Assembly (NCBI GenBank): GCA_036426205.1
Contig: CM071568.1
Span: 118,100,734-118,164,733 of the forward strand
Reading direction: 5' to 3'
DNA length: 64,000 nucleotides
Source of the DNA: Ascaphus truei
Taxonomy: Eukaryota > Chordata > Amphibia > Anura > Ascaphidae
This document shows positions 42,990 to 55,089 of this stretch, piece by piece. The notes under the pieces are model-generated. The model was not told where the DNA came from, made no database searches, and saw only the letters and a program-made list of their open reading frames with translations. A program made the translations under genes and the position numbers. Within the stretch, counting starts at the first letter, position 1, and every line of letters begins with the position of its first letter.

Positions 42990-44600
42990 TCTCAAGATCC
43001 TCCTCCAGAAACGTTTTTGACCTAGCGTCATTAGGCAATCAATAGCTCTCACACCGGGTGACAATTCTGGAAAGGTCCCATGACCGGTACTGACCTGACT
43101 GTCTGTCCATGTTCGCCTGGTGACACTAAACTTAGTGACAAAAAGAACCTGTGCTTTCTTTAGCTTTGTAAAATGTGTGTACGTTACTACTTGTTTTGAG
43201 AGCTTGCAATCTACGTGTTTCTATGTTAGAAGACCCCACAGGATTTTAAAACATAGGGCTCAATGTTCGCACGCAGTAAATAAAGCGTGTCACAGGAGAC
43301 CAGGTATTTACACTTTTTTACCAGGATCATTCACTGAGCAAAACAAGTTAGTAAAACAAATTGTCATTTATTTCCTTGAAACAGACTTATAGATGAAGCG
43401 GCCGTTATTTGAACATTTCACGCGTTGTATACCTCAGAATTCTCATGTCAAGGCACGTGATTTCTTCAAGCCGCACCGCCTTAAGACACTTGTTGACTCG
43501 TGTTTTATCGAGTGCAGAAAATGGCATTTTAGCGTTGTCTGCAATACCGTCGAGAAACACAAGTGGGTGATCGCGAGTTGTCTTAAAAATCTAATAGCAA
43601 TTACAGTAAACCTGTCTTTTATTGCCGTACAGTACTTCAAGTGTGTGTGTACTATAATTGTAATTTTAATATTAACGTTATGAGTTCATACTGTATAATG
43701 TACATGAGAAAGAAGTCCTTTCTGAGGCTCCTTAGCCATACACAAATCCTCTAACTGTAGAAGATTAAAAATATGAGCACACATAACAAAAGTATTTTTT
43801 TACAAATTAAGTGTTGTATTTGTACAGGATAAAGGGAAAAGGAGTAATACAAAAATACAACATTGCTTCTTCTTCGGAATGTAAAATATTTTTTCTGCGC
43901 ATGCGTGTATGTCTAATTGGAACCTTGTTGAAATGCATATGCGTGTCACCACATTTATGCGCATGCGTGTATGTCTTTGAACTACAGGTACAGGTATAAT
44001 CCTGCACACCCGGATGATTGTGATACTGTACTGTAAGTCCTTCTTGGGATTTGGCGAGGCAGCAGAAAATAAGTTAACAATCTCAGCTGTTGGAGGTTAG
44101 TGGCCCCTCCTTCCCAGGTTTTAAGCCCGCCCCTCCCCACTTCCCAAGTCAGCAGTTCCTTTTCATTTTACTGGATATAGATCCAATGTTGGTTTTTCTG
44201 CCTCCTAATAGAGGTAAATGAGAATTTGAATCCTAATAGAGGTATATTAGTATTTTATCTGGTAGTGTTAGGAGCTGTGAACTGGGGATGCCTTACCCTG
44301 GTTGACACTGGAATTGTGAGCATCATCTGGGGATCCTGCATCAGTCTAGCTATGTGTCTGATTGCCGGGTAGGTGTCTGCTTGAGGGTCCAGGCATAGAG
44401 GTCGTGTCCCCTTTTGTCTTGCTCTCAGAACACAGCCCTCCTTTTCCTTTTGGCAGCTCCATTGTGAGCTAAGGAATCTCCTTCCTGTTTCTCAGACCAG
44501 GCTTTTTCTAATAGTCCTAATAAGCCAGGTGGAGTCTGGTTGATTGCCTGTGGGCAATTAACCAGCATACTGCTGGGTTTAGAGGCAGTTTCTCTCCAAC
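42990..44600. other. No gene recognised
   Basis: About 1.6 kb of mixed composition. Short frames only; a pair of 'gcgcatgcgtgtatgtct' copies (43897, 43960) is noted. Nothing else recognised. Confidence 0.45.
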
Positions 44601-44609
44601 AGTGATAAG

Positions 44610-45130
44610 GCCCTGTTACAGGCATCTTTCGTGTCCTGGAGGTAAGAGGGAAGACTGGAAACAAATAGTCGCAAAATATGGTCCACATAGATACTTGTCT
44701 TATCTGTCAAATTCCCCATACCGGATACAATTCGTCTTCCTGGCAGGGGCCTCTGTTGTTTATGGACCTTGGGGAGGGAGTAAAAGGTGGTGATACATTT
44801 AGTTTTCCCCAGAATAAAATCATATTTGCATTTGGAAATTACCTTATTCTCAATTCCCTATTTAAGTATCTTAATAAGATCTGTACTAAAAGCCACTGTT
44901 GGATCAGAGGGAAGAATTGTGTAACAGGTGGTATCTGACAGTATTCTTAGATTTTCGGTAACATAATCATTTTGACGTAAAATGACTATGTTACACCTTT
45001 ATCTGAAGGTTTTACAATGATATTGGTGTTCTCCTGAAGTTGTTTAAGTGCCTATTGTTCACCTTTTGTGAGATTAGAGTGTGTTATATGACCTGATAAT
45101 CTCTTCAGATCACTGGAGGCACTTTTGTTT
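44610..45130 (-). pseudogene. Penelope-like reverse transcriptase fragment
   Basis: Minus strand, several phases: ENTNIIVKPSDKG at about 45035-44990 and FYSLPKVHK at about 44790, followed by GRRIVSGMGNLTDKTSIYVD and LPSYLQDTKDA ending near 44620. These are the start and fingers/palm entry of PLE reverse transcriptases (N-T-N-I-I-V-K-P-S-D-K-G and L-P-K-V-H-K). The catalytic palm with YxDD is not present. Broken by stops and indels. Confidence 0.8.
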
Positions 45131-45900
45131 CCAATAAACTAAGCACTGCACTATTTTTGTATATTAAATCTAAAATGTAATAAGTATTGTATTTGGACTC
45201 TAATTGAACCTTGCACCCTTAGTAAAGTAATTGCATTTTCAGACACATTTTTCTACAATAGTGTGTGTTAATTACATATTATTCCTAGTAAACACGGCCC
45301 AAAGACCCTACAAGTATAACACAACATTCATTTGTGGTTGCAGTGTCAAGGTTATATTTATGGCGGACTAATGGCAGATATTATTCATTTTTTGGAGCCC
45401 TGCGGGGAAATTAATGAGTCAGCTGGATAGCTGTATGTATTAACCCTTATTAACCCATTAATACATGTCACATGCTTACAGGTGTGAGAAAAAAGATAAG
45501 TATTAAAAGGCGCCGACAGATAAAGGATATATTCACCAACAGGAAGAAACCGATATGGACTCCAGACGGTAGACGTGTGCTTAAAGAAAATATAAAAAAA
45601 CACAAAACATAGTGTAATACTGTAGATACAAAACAAACAACATATAATTTGACACTAATACTAATTAAATAAATATATATCAGCTGAGATCAAGGGTGAT
45701 AGGAATATAACAACATTTAATAAAATAGTTTAAAAACACTGGACATAAAAAACATATATAAATAATATAAACACAATTTAAATGACAATATTTAGGACAA
45801 TAGGTAAGGGACCATTAATCAGCTGCACCAGGTGGAGTGCCCACTCACCGGATGAAAGATAAAAGCAGGCAGTGGATATATCTGAGAGTATCCCCTCTCT
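45131..45900. other. No gene recognised
   Basis: AT-rich, presumed Penelope-related or host flank. Nothing coding seen. Confidence 0.4.
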
Positions 45901-45906
45901 TTTCAG

Positions 45907-46162
45907 CTCACACAGCTACTGCATCAGGTTCAGGGCCAAGATGATGGCTGCACACGCCAGGCTGCGTGTGTTTCCTCTTGGCGCTCGTTTCTCCTTGCAG
46001 CTGGTGGCAGATTTAACGCAACAGATTCGTGCACCTCACACAGCTATTGCACCGAGTTCGGGGCCAAGATGTCAGCTAACACGCCAGGCTGCGTGGGCTT
46101 ACTTCCTCTTGGCGCTCCTTCCTCCTTGCAGCTGGTGGCAGATTCTCCGCAGCAGATTCGTG
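45907..46162 (+). repeat. 128 bp tandem duplication
   Basis: Two copies starting 'ctcacacagct' (45907, 46035) share 'ggccaagatg', 'cgccaggctgcgtg', 'cctcttggcgctc' and 'ccttgcagctggtggcagat'. Located just before a hammerhead-like motif, so probably within a Penelope-type terminal repeat. Confidence 0.85.
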
Positions 46163-46256
46163 CTGATTTTGTGTACAAGCCGATAAACAGCTGATTCGTC
46201 GCGGCACTGGAAGCAACTCGGGCGTAGCGATTCTGGGTCCCAGCAAATTAACCCTA

Positions 46257-46290
46257 CACGTTTCGAGAGCGAGCTGCTCTTTTCCTCAGG
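46257..46290 (-). ncRNA. Hammerhead-like motif
   Basis: Minus strand: CTGAGGA (46283-46289), stem AGAGC...GCTCT, then GAAA (46261-46264) and CGTGTAGG. This is the best-formed of the motifs here. Confidence 0.55.
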
Positions 46291-46615
46291 GGTTCTAAAG
46301 ATGTGTCCCATAGTGTTCTCTTTTATAGGTGTCCAATTGGGTCCAATAATCACCCTAATTAAATTGTTGCACATGCGCAATAGGTAGTATGTGGAAAACA
46401 ATGTCCATTTGTCCGCACATGCGCAGTGTGACTTGATAGCAAAAAAATAAAATGCAAAGTTAAAATAACGATCTCAGCTGATAAATTAACATATAGAACA
46501 AATGGAGAAAAACGAAGCACCAAGTCCAGCTGTGAGTACAGCAATAACACCAATAGGGATACGTACCAAAAAAATAAGCTGTTTAATTGGATCAGAACAA
46601 AGTAACAAACACACC

Positions 46616-46650
46616 TATGCGTTTCGGACCTCTACAGTCCTTTATCAAGG
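46616..46650 (-). ncRNA. Hammerhead-related motif, degenerate core
   Basis: Minus strand: TTGATAAAGGAC...GTCCGAAACGC. The stem GGAC/GTCC and GAAAC are intact but the core is TTGATAA rather than CTGANGA. Confidence 0.35.
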
Positions 46651-46659
46651 TGAATACAA

Positions 46660-47440
46660 CAATAACCCATGGAGTGCAATTTATACTCACCACATAAGCG
46701 TGTAGGCCAGTTTTGGCTTTAAGTATTGTCTTGAGAGCACCACACACATCCTTTTCTGATAAATTAACATAACATATAACAACAATTTCTGTGATCAGTG
46801 CATTATTAAATATAAGCACTATAAATGAATGTGCTATGATTATGTGACAAATATATAAAAAACCTAATCTAAACTGTGTGGTGTGTGCTATAACTAAATG
46901 TGCTATGATACAATAAAATATATTCTAAACTGTGTATATAGTGTATATATTTGAAAATGTGAATATGTTTATTTATAGTGTGAGTAATGGTAAGAATTAA
47001 TACAGTGGTGTATATATGTACTAATAAAAATAAAAGTGACATGTGATGTACTAATTATGATAATCAAATATAATAATAATAATATTAAATATAGTGCCTA
47101 TTTTTATGAACTATGAATTATATTATAAATAAGTGACATGGAATAAGTGTATAATGAAAAGTGATTAAATTACTAAAAAAAATTTAATAAGTGAATAAAG
47201 TTATTAAATAAAATTTGTATATTTGTTTGGAATATTAAAGTGATTTGTGCTTACAAAATGTGTTTCATATTACATACATTTAACATTTACATATTTATAC
47301 ATTTAAGACAATAATCCGTATGGAAATTAAAATGAAAATTATCTAGAATAAAAAGCTTATACAATGAAAATTATTATCTCAATAACGACCATTTGTATGG
47401 AAGAAAAGAACAGAACAAAATGGACAAATGACACCTTAAA
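46660..47440. other. AT-rich 3' region of a Penelope-like element
   Basis: Strongly AT-rich, between the stop of the GIY-YIG frame (47441) and the motif at 46616. No coding sequence; probably the element's 3' untranslated and terminal-repeat sequence. Confidence 0.4.
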
Positions 47441-48457
47441 TTAATTTACCAAAAAGGATTTTAAATCGAAGTCAACGTTGAGGCCTAGTGGGGATAGGGT
47501 CCTTAGTTCGTATATCCAATAGGACTCACGTCTCCCCAGTTGGCTCACAGCGTTTCCTCCTCTCCAATTTGGAGTGATGGTTTCAATTGCCATACATTTC
47601 AAACCAGTGGGATCTTGGTTGTGCACTTGCTGAAAATGATGCGATACGTTGTGCGTTGTTAACCCTCTCCTGATGTTATATATGTGTTCATATATGCGTC
47701 TTTGGACAGGTCTAGTGGTCGTACCCACATATTGCAGACCACATGGACACTCCAATAGATATATTACAAATGAACTTTTACAAGTGATGTGTTGTTGAAT
47801 TACATAATTTTTGGATGTCTTATTAGATGTGTAGTTAGATGTTTTTATACTATATTTGCACGTAGTACACCTATGACATGGGAAATATCCTTTATTTATG
47901 ACAGTGTTACGTAACTTTGTTTGCAAAGATGGGCAGCTGGGGGCTAATTTGCGTCCGATGTTAGGTGCTCTAGTAAATACAATCTGAGGATGTTCTGGCA
48001 AAATGCCTTCGAGTTCTTTATCTTTTTTAAGGATAGGCCAATATTTTTTAAATATTTTCCTTATATTTGGTGCCATCTGATTGTATTGTGTTATGAAGCT
48101 AAGATTAGCAGATTTATTTATATCTTTGTTCTTATATTGTAAAAGATTAGATCTATCCATTGCTGCCACTTCTGTTATCGTTTTGTCAAGATCTTTAGAA
48201 GAATATTCTCTTTCCAGAAATTTTTTCTTTAAATCTTTAGCTTGATTTTGGAATGTTTCGGCACATGAACTATTTCTTTTTAGTCTAATAAATTGTCCTT
48301 TGGGTATGTTTTTAACCCAAGACGGGTTATGGTGACTGCGTGCATGGAGGTAATTATTTGCCTGTACTGGTTTAAAGTAGGTACGAGTTTCTATTTTATC
48401 ATTAGTAGCCGTACTGGTTTAAAGTAGGTACGAGTTTCTATTTTATCATTAGTAGCC
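47441..48457 (-). pseudogene. Penelope-like element: RT thumb and GIY-YIG endonuclease
   Basis: The open frame 48169-47441 (242 residues) continues upstream in phase to about 48457 without a start codon being relevant: KIETRTYFKPVQANNYLHAR, HHNPSWVKNIPKGQFIRLKR and KKKFLEREYSSKDLDK form the RT thumb region. Within the 242 residues: FKKYWPILKKD (40-50), a Cys/His cluster CHRCTTC (98-104), GIY-YIG block VIYLLECPCGLQYVGTTTR (135-153), R-R-I-Y-E-H (157-162), and RRESYWI with the catalytic Glu at 215. The endonuclease is intact in sequence, but the RT is cut at 48457 by an inversion. Such proteins nick DNA to prime reverse transcription. Confidence 0.9.
48364..48457 (-). repeat. 47 bp tandem duplication inside PLE coding
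   Basis: 48364-48410 and 48411-48457 are identical 47 bp copies, covering codons for 'ATNDKIETRTYFKPV'. 47 is not a multiple of 3, so the duplication also shifts the frame. Confidence 0.95.
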
Positions 48458-48594
48458 GAAATGAGTAAATCCAGATATTCTATAGATGTTGGACTAGAAT
48501 TTTAATTCTAGTCCAACATCTATAGAATATCTGGATTTACTCATTTTGGCTACTAATGATAAAATAGAAACTCGTACCTACTTTAAACCAGTAC
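48411..48594. repeat. 91 bp-arm palindrome, 2 bp centre
   Basis: 48411-48501 is the reverse complement of 48504-48594 with one mismatch. Both arms are PLE coding sequence, so the right arm carries an inverted copy of the RT segment. This is a 5' inversion at the end of the element. Confidence 0.95.
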
Positions 48595-48948
48595 AGTTCA
48601 GGGCACTCTAAATGGGAGAAGAAAAAAAGGGCAAAAAAATATCTTTCCAGTTGTGGTGCTTTAGAAGGAATGGGAGCCTCACACCCCCTAGTGGCGCATC
48701 TCAATGTTGACGAAATATATAGCAAAAATAAGATCTGCTTGTCGAACAGCCATCAGCGTTGCATACACATAATCCACATATCCATGAGCAACAGTATTGT
48801 GGTCCCCCCAATAGCCTCTGGAGTGAGGTAAGTCTTGTATGGGGTACAGGACCTTAGTAGATAAAGTACTCACTGTTGGAATAATGTAACACCTGGCTGA
48901 ACCGGTGTGCTCCTGCTGATTGAGTAACAAAGAATCCAAGAACAAACG

Positions 48949-49089
48949 AAGCGGTGCAACTCCCACGCAGGTAAGGACACAGACCAGGATAATGACACTG
49001 AAGTGTTGGCTTTAATGAAGCGGTAAAGCCAACACTTGAGTGTCATTACCCTGGTCTGTGTCCTTACCTGCGTGGGAGTTGCACCGCTT
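48949..49089. repeat. 66 bp-arm inverted repeat
   Basis: 48949-49014 pairs with 49024-49089 with about two mismatches around a 9 bp centre. It lies just downstream of the PLE inversion and may be terminal-repeat sequence. Confidence 0.9.
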
Positions 49090-49163
49090 TGTTTTTTCTT
49101 GGATCAGTTGTGGTGCTTGCAGTGCAGCCAGGATCACCATCCAGCAACAAATATACACATGAT

Positions 49164-49218
49164 GTTTCAGACCTCACGGTCCTTTAAGGGCTTGAGAAAA
49201 GACCATGAGGTCCGAAAC
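49164..49218. ncRNA. Facing hammerhead-related motifs
   Basis: gtttcagacctcacggtc (49164-49181) pairs with gaccatgaggtccgaaac (49201-49218), two mismatches. The right half with CTTGAGAAAAGACC...GGTCCGAAAC (49191-49218) is of the same type as 46616-46650; the left half is its mirror. Confidence 0.4.
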
Positions 49219-49316
49219 TTCGCTCCATTTTTTCTGTTACTACCCCTGATGCTTGATTTGTTCTATTAAACTTTTTTGCAACTAAAATTTGGTGAAGGCT
49301 GCGGATCTTCTTTGAA

Positions 49317-49320
<4 letters not shown>

Positions 49321-49404
<84 letters not shown>
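49321..49404. repeat. (TA)n(GA)n compound microsatellite
   Basis: TA repeats to about 49358 followed by GA repeats to 49404. Confidence 0.95.
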
Positions 49405-49411
<7 letters not shown>

Positions 49412-50089
49412 CATGATTTATTTACAAATCAAGGTGTTTATGTGCCAGAAAAAGTCACCAAACAGATCACCCCATTATCTTTTATTTGTGTACTCTTATC
49501 CAAGCTGTCCCATCTCACCTCGCTCAGTGAGTTGAACATCTTGCTCCTATATCACACAGACTATAAACCCTTCCTACAGTACCTTACCGTAAGGGTGTAA
49601 TGCCAGACCTGTGTACAGTATCATATAATGTAGAATTAGACCTACACAATCTTAGCAAGCTCAAAAACCAGTCCCATAGTATTATATTTTAAAATATTTA
49701 ATAATGTCAACTGCAGTGCTACTCGGAAAGTGACATCAAATTTACAACAGTAAATAAAGAAATGAATCCAATAATTTGTCATACTGGATGGGCATTGGGG
49801 TTTCCTTTTACTGTAGCGTACTTAAAGTCACTCTCCCAATAGCAGTCCAGGTGACACAAACAAATCTCTAAATATATGATATTGTGGGTTGGGGTTTTGA
49901 GCTTGATACGATTGTGTATATCTAATTATAAACTGTTATGAGGAATGTGCCCCCTCTTACTGTAGGTTAAGATCATCCATCCCAATTTTATCAGCAGGTC
50001 TAATTACACACCGTAGTTGTACTAGTCATTGAGAGATTTCTTCCCCTGCAGCAATATCTTGTGAATATATGTATGTATATTGTGGCAAA
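49405..50089. other. No gene recognised
   Basis: Ordinary AT-rich sequence; short frames only. Confidence 0.5.
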
Positions 50090-50567
50090 CTGCTCCCTTT
50101 ATGTAGCGCTGCCGCTTGCCCAAGCTCTTCCTGATACAGTCTTCTAGGGTTTGTTTTGTATAAAAGGAGGACAAACATGTGTATACACACAAGGGGCACT
50201 GGCTCTCAACCTTCAGCGGTTTATTTCTCCATCAGTGACACTACACACATTTAAAAACTGTCACTTTAAATCAAAACAAACTAAAAAATAACATCTACAG
50301 TACTCCTGTCAGGGGTCTAACTCACATGCATATCCCTATCTGCAATACTGGCTGGCTAAGCCAGTTACCAGCTTAAAAATAACACACAGATAGAATAACA
50401 TTGAGTCCTTAACTGTGAGATGGGGCAGCATCCCATTAGATCCTCAGATGCTGCAGTATGTGAAGGCGGCGTCCTACCCGAACTGGATGCAGGGGAGCTG
50501 TGATACCCCCAGCCTCCAGGCTCTAAGCGAGAGACTGAAAAAGCAACCCTCTCTGCTCTAAATACAT
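50090..50567. mobile_element. Second copy of the 2936-type repeat, truncated by Gypsy LTR
   Basis: Collinear with about 2938-3450, but has only one copy of the unit duplicated at 3171-3290. It ends where the LTR at 50568 begins, so it was the target of that insertion or is joined to it. Confidence 0.7.
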
Positions 50568-51605
50568 TGTAGCCCTGGTTCCTATCAAACAGAGGCCACT
50601 ACCATATGCTGTATAACCTGTAGGCTCACAGGGCCTAAGCCTCTGCCACGGAGAGCCTGGGGTGCTCAAAATACTGATAACTTGGTGCAGCGCCTCCACC
50701 TGCGACGACTTCCACCCTAGGGGAAGTGGGTCTTCGCAGGAACTTATGTACATGAACACACACACACAGCAATATACCTTAACCAATATGCTTTACTTGT
50801 AGCAACCATCAGTTTAGTCAACAGGTGTCCCTCCCTAGAGGAGACACTACTACCAGCGTCCTACTGAACGCTCACTCTCCCTCTCCCTTCACCGGGTGAT
50901 CCCACCCCGTGTCCAGTTCCCTCTTGGAATACGTTCCCTCACCCCCAAGTGAGTCAGTGGATGTATAAGTGCGTGACTGTGCAGCCACCGTGTCCCGGAG
51001 TGAATAATGGCACCGTTGGTGCACTTGGAGTTTACCTGCCGGGCACTCCTGTACCTGGTTCTGCAACTATCTTCACAAAGGATCGGCGTGGGCGTAGATG
51101 ACGTCACCCGTAGGTGTCCGGGGCGACTTAGTAGCGGGGCCTGATCCCAGGCCTCTCGCTGATTTAGAACTGTCCCGGTAGTGATCGGGGGATTCGGAAC
51201 CTGACTATGGCCAGTCCCTAGCTCAGCTGCACACTTTTGGGGCTCAGGGCCTAACTGGGCCTGGGGCACGCGGCCTAGGTAGGGGCGGACTGCCTCCCTA
51301 CACCGGAGCTCCTTCTCCTTCCTCCGACAGCTAGCTCTGACTCCTTGTGCTCCCCACCACTTCCTTTTCCTCCCTCTCCTCATACCTGATTGGTTCTGGC
51401 ATGTCACGGGGGACCGCGGGGGCTGCTGGGACCCGTAGTCCCCTAACTCCCCTCCTCCCCGAGCTCTCCTCCTTCGCGGGCTTTGTTACCCTGCTCTGCG
51501 CATGCGCAACCTCCTGCCGGACCAAGTCTGCACCGGCGCCAATCTAAACATGGTGGCTCCCTCTACGCGGAACCTCCGTTATCGGAGCGTTCCCTAGGTG
51601 CAACA
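50568..51605 (-). mobile_element. 3' LTR of a Gypsy element
   Basis: Begins TGTAGCCC and ends ...GGTGCAACA, TG...CA ends. On the internal side the plus strand has 'tctcccaccccac', i.e. a minus-strand purine tract GGGGTGGGAGA, in the place of a polypurine tract. Contains the lineage segment 'gcagcgcctccacctgcga' shared with LTR A/B/C. 1038 bp. Confidence 0.75.
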
Positions 51606-52334
51606 TCTCCCACCCCACAACAACAATTGGGGGAGAAAACGGGGTCATGGCTACATCCTCCCCCCTGTGGATTCCAACGGCCCCGCTTGGACAATACCTT
51701 TAAACTGGTACAACGTTTATATAATGAAAAATTGCATAACATACGACATTTCTCTCTTCTAAATCAGATTGTACATTTTGCTAAACATCACAATCACTAA
51801 TTTCACGCGTCTGCGGGCCTACTGCTGAGCCTCATAGTGGTGTGCTCTAAACTGATCATAGGCCATCCTCATGGGAGGTTGCCCGCTCCTTTGGCTTCGC
51901 CTTAACTGTTGCTCGGTCACTCCCTTGGGGGAGTGACTATCTTGGTCTTGAAACCCGAGTTCTTCCCTCGAGGGGGTTACAGTCTCTAAATTATACAGAC
52001 TTGGTACAAGGCACGGGCTCAGTGGGTCCAGTGACAAATTTTCCGGAGCCACCCCATGGGGTGAGTGCTCCCCACGCCCTTTACCCATAGCTCCGCTGGG
52101 AGGTGCGCTATGTTGAGGGCCCCTTTGAGAGGTTCCCTCTTATGGGTCTTCCTGAAAGGTTGAGTTCCCTGGCGCGTCGTCTTCCACTGTCCCCTCCCCA
52201 TCCAACGAGGATGCAGGCCACTCCAAATCCCCCTGCTCCACTCGGGAAATAGGGAGCAAATGATTTCGGTGCCATGTCTTCACCCGACCCTCCGAGTCCT
52301 TAATGCGGTAGACCGGAAGACCGGGCATTTGTGA
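51606..52334 (-). pseudogene. Gypsy internal fragment with integrase C-terminus
   Basis: Minus strand from about 52333: MPGLPVYRIKDSEGRVKTWH and RNHLLPI, the typical C-terminal end of Gypsy integrase, then an acidic tail (GDLEWPASSLDGEGTVEDD). Later frames down to 51819 are short and unrecognised. The rest of pol and gag and the 5' LTR are missing: sequence changes abruptly at about 52334 to a Penelope-like element. Orientation agrees with the LTR at 50568. Confidence 0.7.
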
Positions 52335-53870
52335 ATACATAAATGAAGAAATCAATAAAACATCATTGAGAACAATAAAAGAAATATAAAGTAAATAAAT
52401 AACCATATACAGTAATTGGGTATAGTGGAAAAAACCTCACATGCCAATTACCATAGATACTAGAACCAATGCGGCAGTTGAAAATTGTAAATATGCATGT
52501 ATGAACTAAATCCTATATGCATGTCCACAAACATAGTAAGATCGTTTGTCCACCTATAAATAAAGATGGTAGAATCTATAGATAACTGAACCCATGTTGA
52601 AAGTAATAGCTCTTTAAGCTAACAATATGGGTATATATAGACCCATAGAAATCTAAAAAAAATATGATGATACTAAGTAAGCAGATTTTAAATATATAAA
52701 CCTGCTAGAACCTGAGTAGTGTCCAATCGGGAACAGTAGCTCAAATGTGTAGACAGCTCAAGATTAAGAAAAGCATATACATAGATCGTGCCAAATGGAC
52801 ACAGCATCACATGGTAAAAAAGAAAAATATATGTTGTTCTTTGAAGAATATAACATATTGATGGAAACATAGAACACATAAAACATAGAACTCATGAACT
52901 CATGATCGAGATACTCAGAAAAAAGTGGGGGGGGGGAAGGGAAAGGAAAGGTGGGATAAAGCCATGAGGAATACAATCAGAAAGAACTTCTGCTTTAAAG
53001 GAAATGTTGCAAATCCCATTGAATATTTAGGCCATTGGGTAACAGGGTATTTAGGGTGAAAATCCAATAGGCCTCCCTTTGGTGTAATAGAGAGGTCCTA
53101 TTGCCACCTCTAGGGTGTACTCTAATATGCTCTATTGCAATACATTTGAAATTGTTCAAGCTGCCCTTTTGGCAGGTACTGAAGGTCTTGGACACAGGAT
53201 GTAACTGATCATGTTTCGTAATCAGTCGCATATGTTCAAGTATCCTCTCTTTAAAGGCTCTCGTGGTGAGCCCTATATACCTCAGATTACATCCACAGAT
53301 GAGCATGTACACGACAAAATTGGTTTTGCAATTAATGAACGATAGAATACTAAATTTCTAGGCCCTTCTTTATTATCAAAGGTATTAGTTTTCAGGAAAA
53401 ATCTACAAATCTTGCATTTTCCACATGCAGGGAAGCCATGTAGATTAGGAAAGAATTCTCTATTGGATTTATTAATGGGCCTAAGCATACTAGGACACAG
53501 CATATTTGCCAGTGTTTCTGATTTTCTAAAAACAAATTTCGGATTCATTATGGCCATGTCCTTTAGCAAAGAATCCGTTAGTAAAATATGCCAATATTTC
53601 TTGACGATAGATTTAATGTTGTTGGCCTGATTAATAAATTTGGTAATAAAGAAGGGAGTATCTCTATTAGAACTATCAAATCTGTAATCCCCCTTCTTAA
53701 CTACACTGTTTCTATTGTGATATTTCAACGGATTGAAATCAATTAGTTCTGCTCTGATTTGTAATCTCGCATTGAGATAAGCATCATTGAGTATTTTAAG
53801 ATCATTAACTCTAGTTTTAAATCTGTCTATCAGTTCATGAGATCTAATATCGTAATCACTGAGTGGAGCA
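52335..53870 (-). pseudogene. Penelope-like element, second family
   Basis: Minus strand: HELIDRFKTRVNDLKILNDA near 53850, ITKFINQANNIKSIVKKYWH, FVFRKSETLANMLCP, and FPACGKCKICRFF (Cys cluster) in the frame 54061-53282. After a frameshift, frame 53312-52995 has YMLICGCNLRYIGLTTRAF (GIY-YIG), R-I-L-E-H, and QREAYWIFTLNTLLPNGLN with the catalytic Glu, ending in a natural stop at 52995. 3' untranslated sequence runs to about 52335. Upstream of about 53853 the frame runs into unrelated sequence, so the 5' part (RT palm) is lost. Different in sequence from the 47441 copy. Confidence 0.85.
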
Positions 53871-54379
53871 ATTCCGCTGGGAAATCCAGAGACGGAGCCT
53901 TGAGTCTGCAAGCCGTGACTCCCCTGGAATAGTAGTGCGGAAGGAGAGGCAACGCGGCGACACATTGTAAGTGCTAGGCTCCATACCTCAGCCAGTGGGT
54001 GGGACAGGGTAAGAAGTCTCTGTTCAACACTTAAGGGGTTACACAGTCTGGCAGGACCCACCCGCCTCCTGTAAGTACCCAGTAGTTCCCTTACCCTTCC
54101 TCATGTCTCCCCATCTCCCAGCACTACATTTATTACCCGGAATCAGCTCCAACTTTATTTTTGCTTAATATTTCACTAACACTGCCACTTAACTTAGAGC
54201 TGACACTCGGTTGATTTTTTCTTAATCATATAGAAAGACATATCGTTTAAAGTTTATGCCATGTTTTACCACATATAAGGACTTGAAAATTTAAAAAGAA
54301 TAAGATAAAATCACATCAGGTCACATCGTAAGGGGTGTGAACTCCATAAAATCCATGTATTATATACATGGATAACATA
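53871..54379. other. Unassigned flank
   Basis: No gene recognised. It begins where PLE similarity stops and ends at a solo LTR. Confidence 0.4.
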
Positions 54380-55089
54380 TGTAACAGTGTTTCCCCCACC
54401 CCACCTGTTGGCTCACAGAATGCTGAGTGGTCCGCCGATGGTTGTGGGGACTGCAGGACAGGCTTCTGGGGAATATACCCGACAGTTACTCTATTGTACA
54501 CAGCACCTCCATCTGCTGTAGGCTCCAGATATATGGAGGCAAGTTCCCACAGTAAAAACAGTTTCCTCTCCCCCCAGAAAGATTACACACCTGGCGGGAG
54601 GTATAGATAACTGGAACCAGTTTTATTATTCTGCAAACACAGTATCAAGGCAGCCCTGCCTAATGCAGTCACTGATCTGGTCTTCAAACTTAGGATGGTC
54701 CCTGGACCTTCACTATGGATCAAGGGCCCCTGCAGCAGTCCCTGCTATTCCCTGGCCCTCTAGCAGGTCCAGGAGAAAAGGTAATCACTCACTCTCCCCC
54801 TTAGGGAAGAGGACCAGGGCCTGCCAGTGCACAGCAGCCCTGTGTGATACCGTGCCTCTCTCAATGGTAGAGAGACTAATGAATTTGGAGTTGCAACTCC
54901 CTTAAGTACAGTAGGGGGAAGGTACAACTGAAAGTCAGAACCCAGGACTGGGCAAAACACAGACCTAATCCCACGTCCTCCCTGTCACTCAATGGAGCTG
55001 CTTGTGTGGGGAAAACCCATAATTCCTGCTCTTACCAGGGCTTGCGTGCCAGGGAGGGCAGACTGGTAGTCAAACCAGGCATGGCTACA
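54380..55089 (-). mobile_element. Solo LTR (710 bp)
   Basis: TGTAACAGTG...CATGGCTACA with CATA on both sides (54376-54379, 55090-55093). A related, partial LTR occurs at 61888-62480 ('gatggtccctggac', 'ttagggaagag...'). Strand is by analogy with other LTRs. No internal region attached. Confidence 0.7.
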
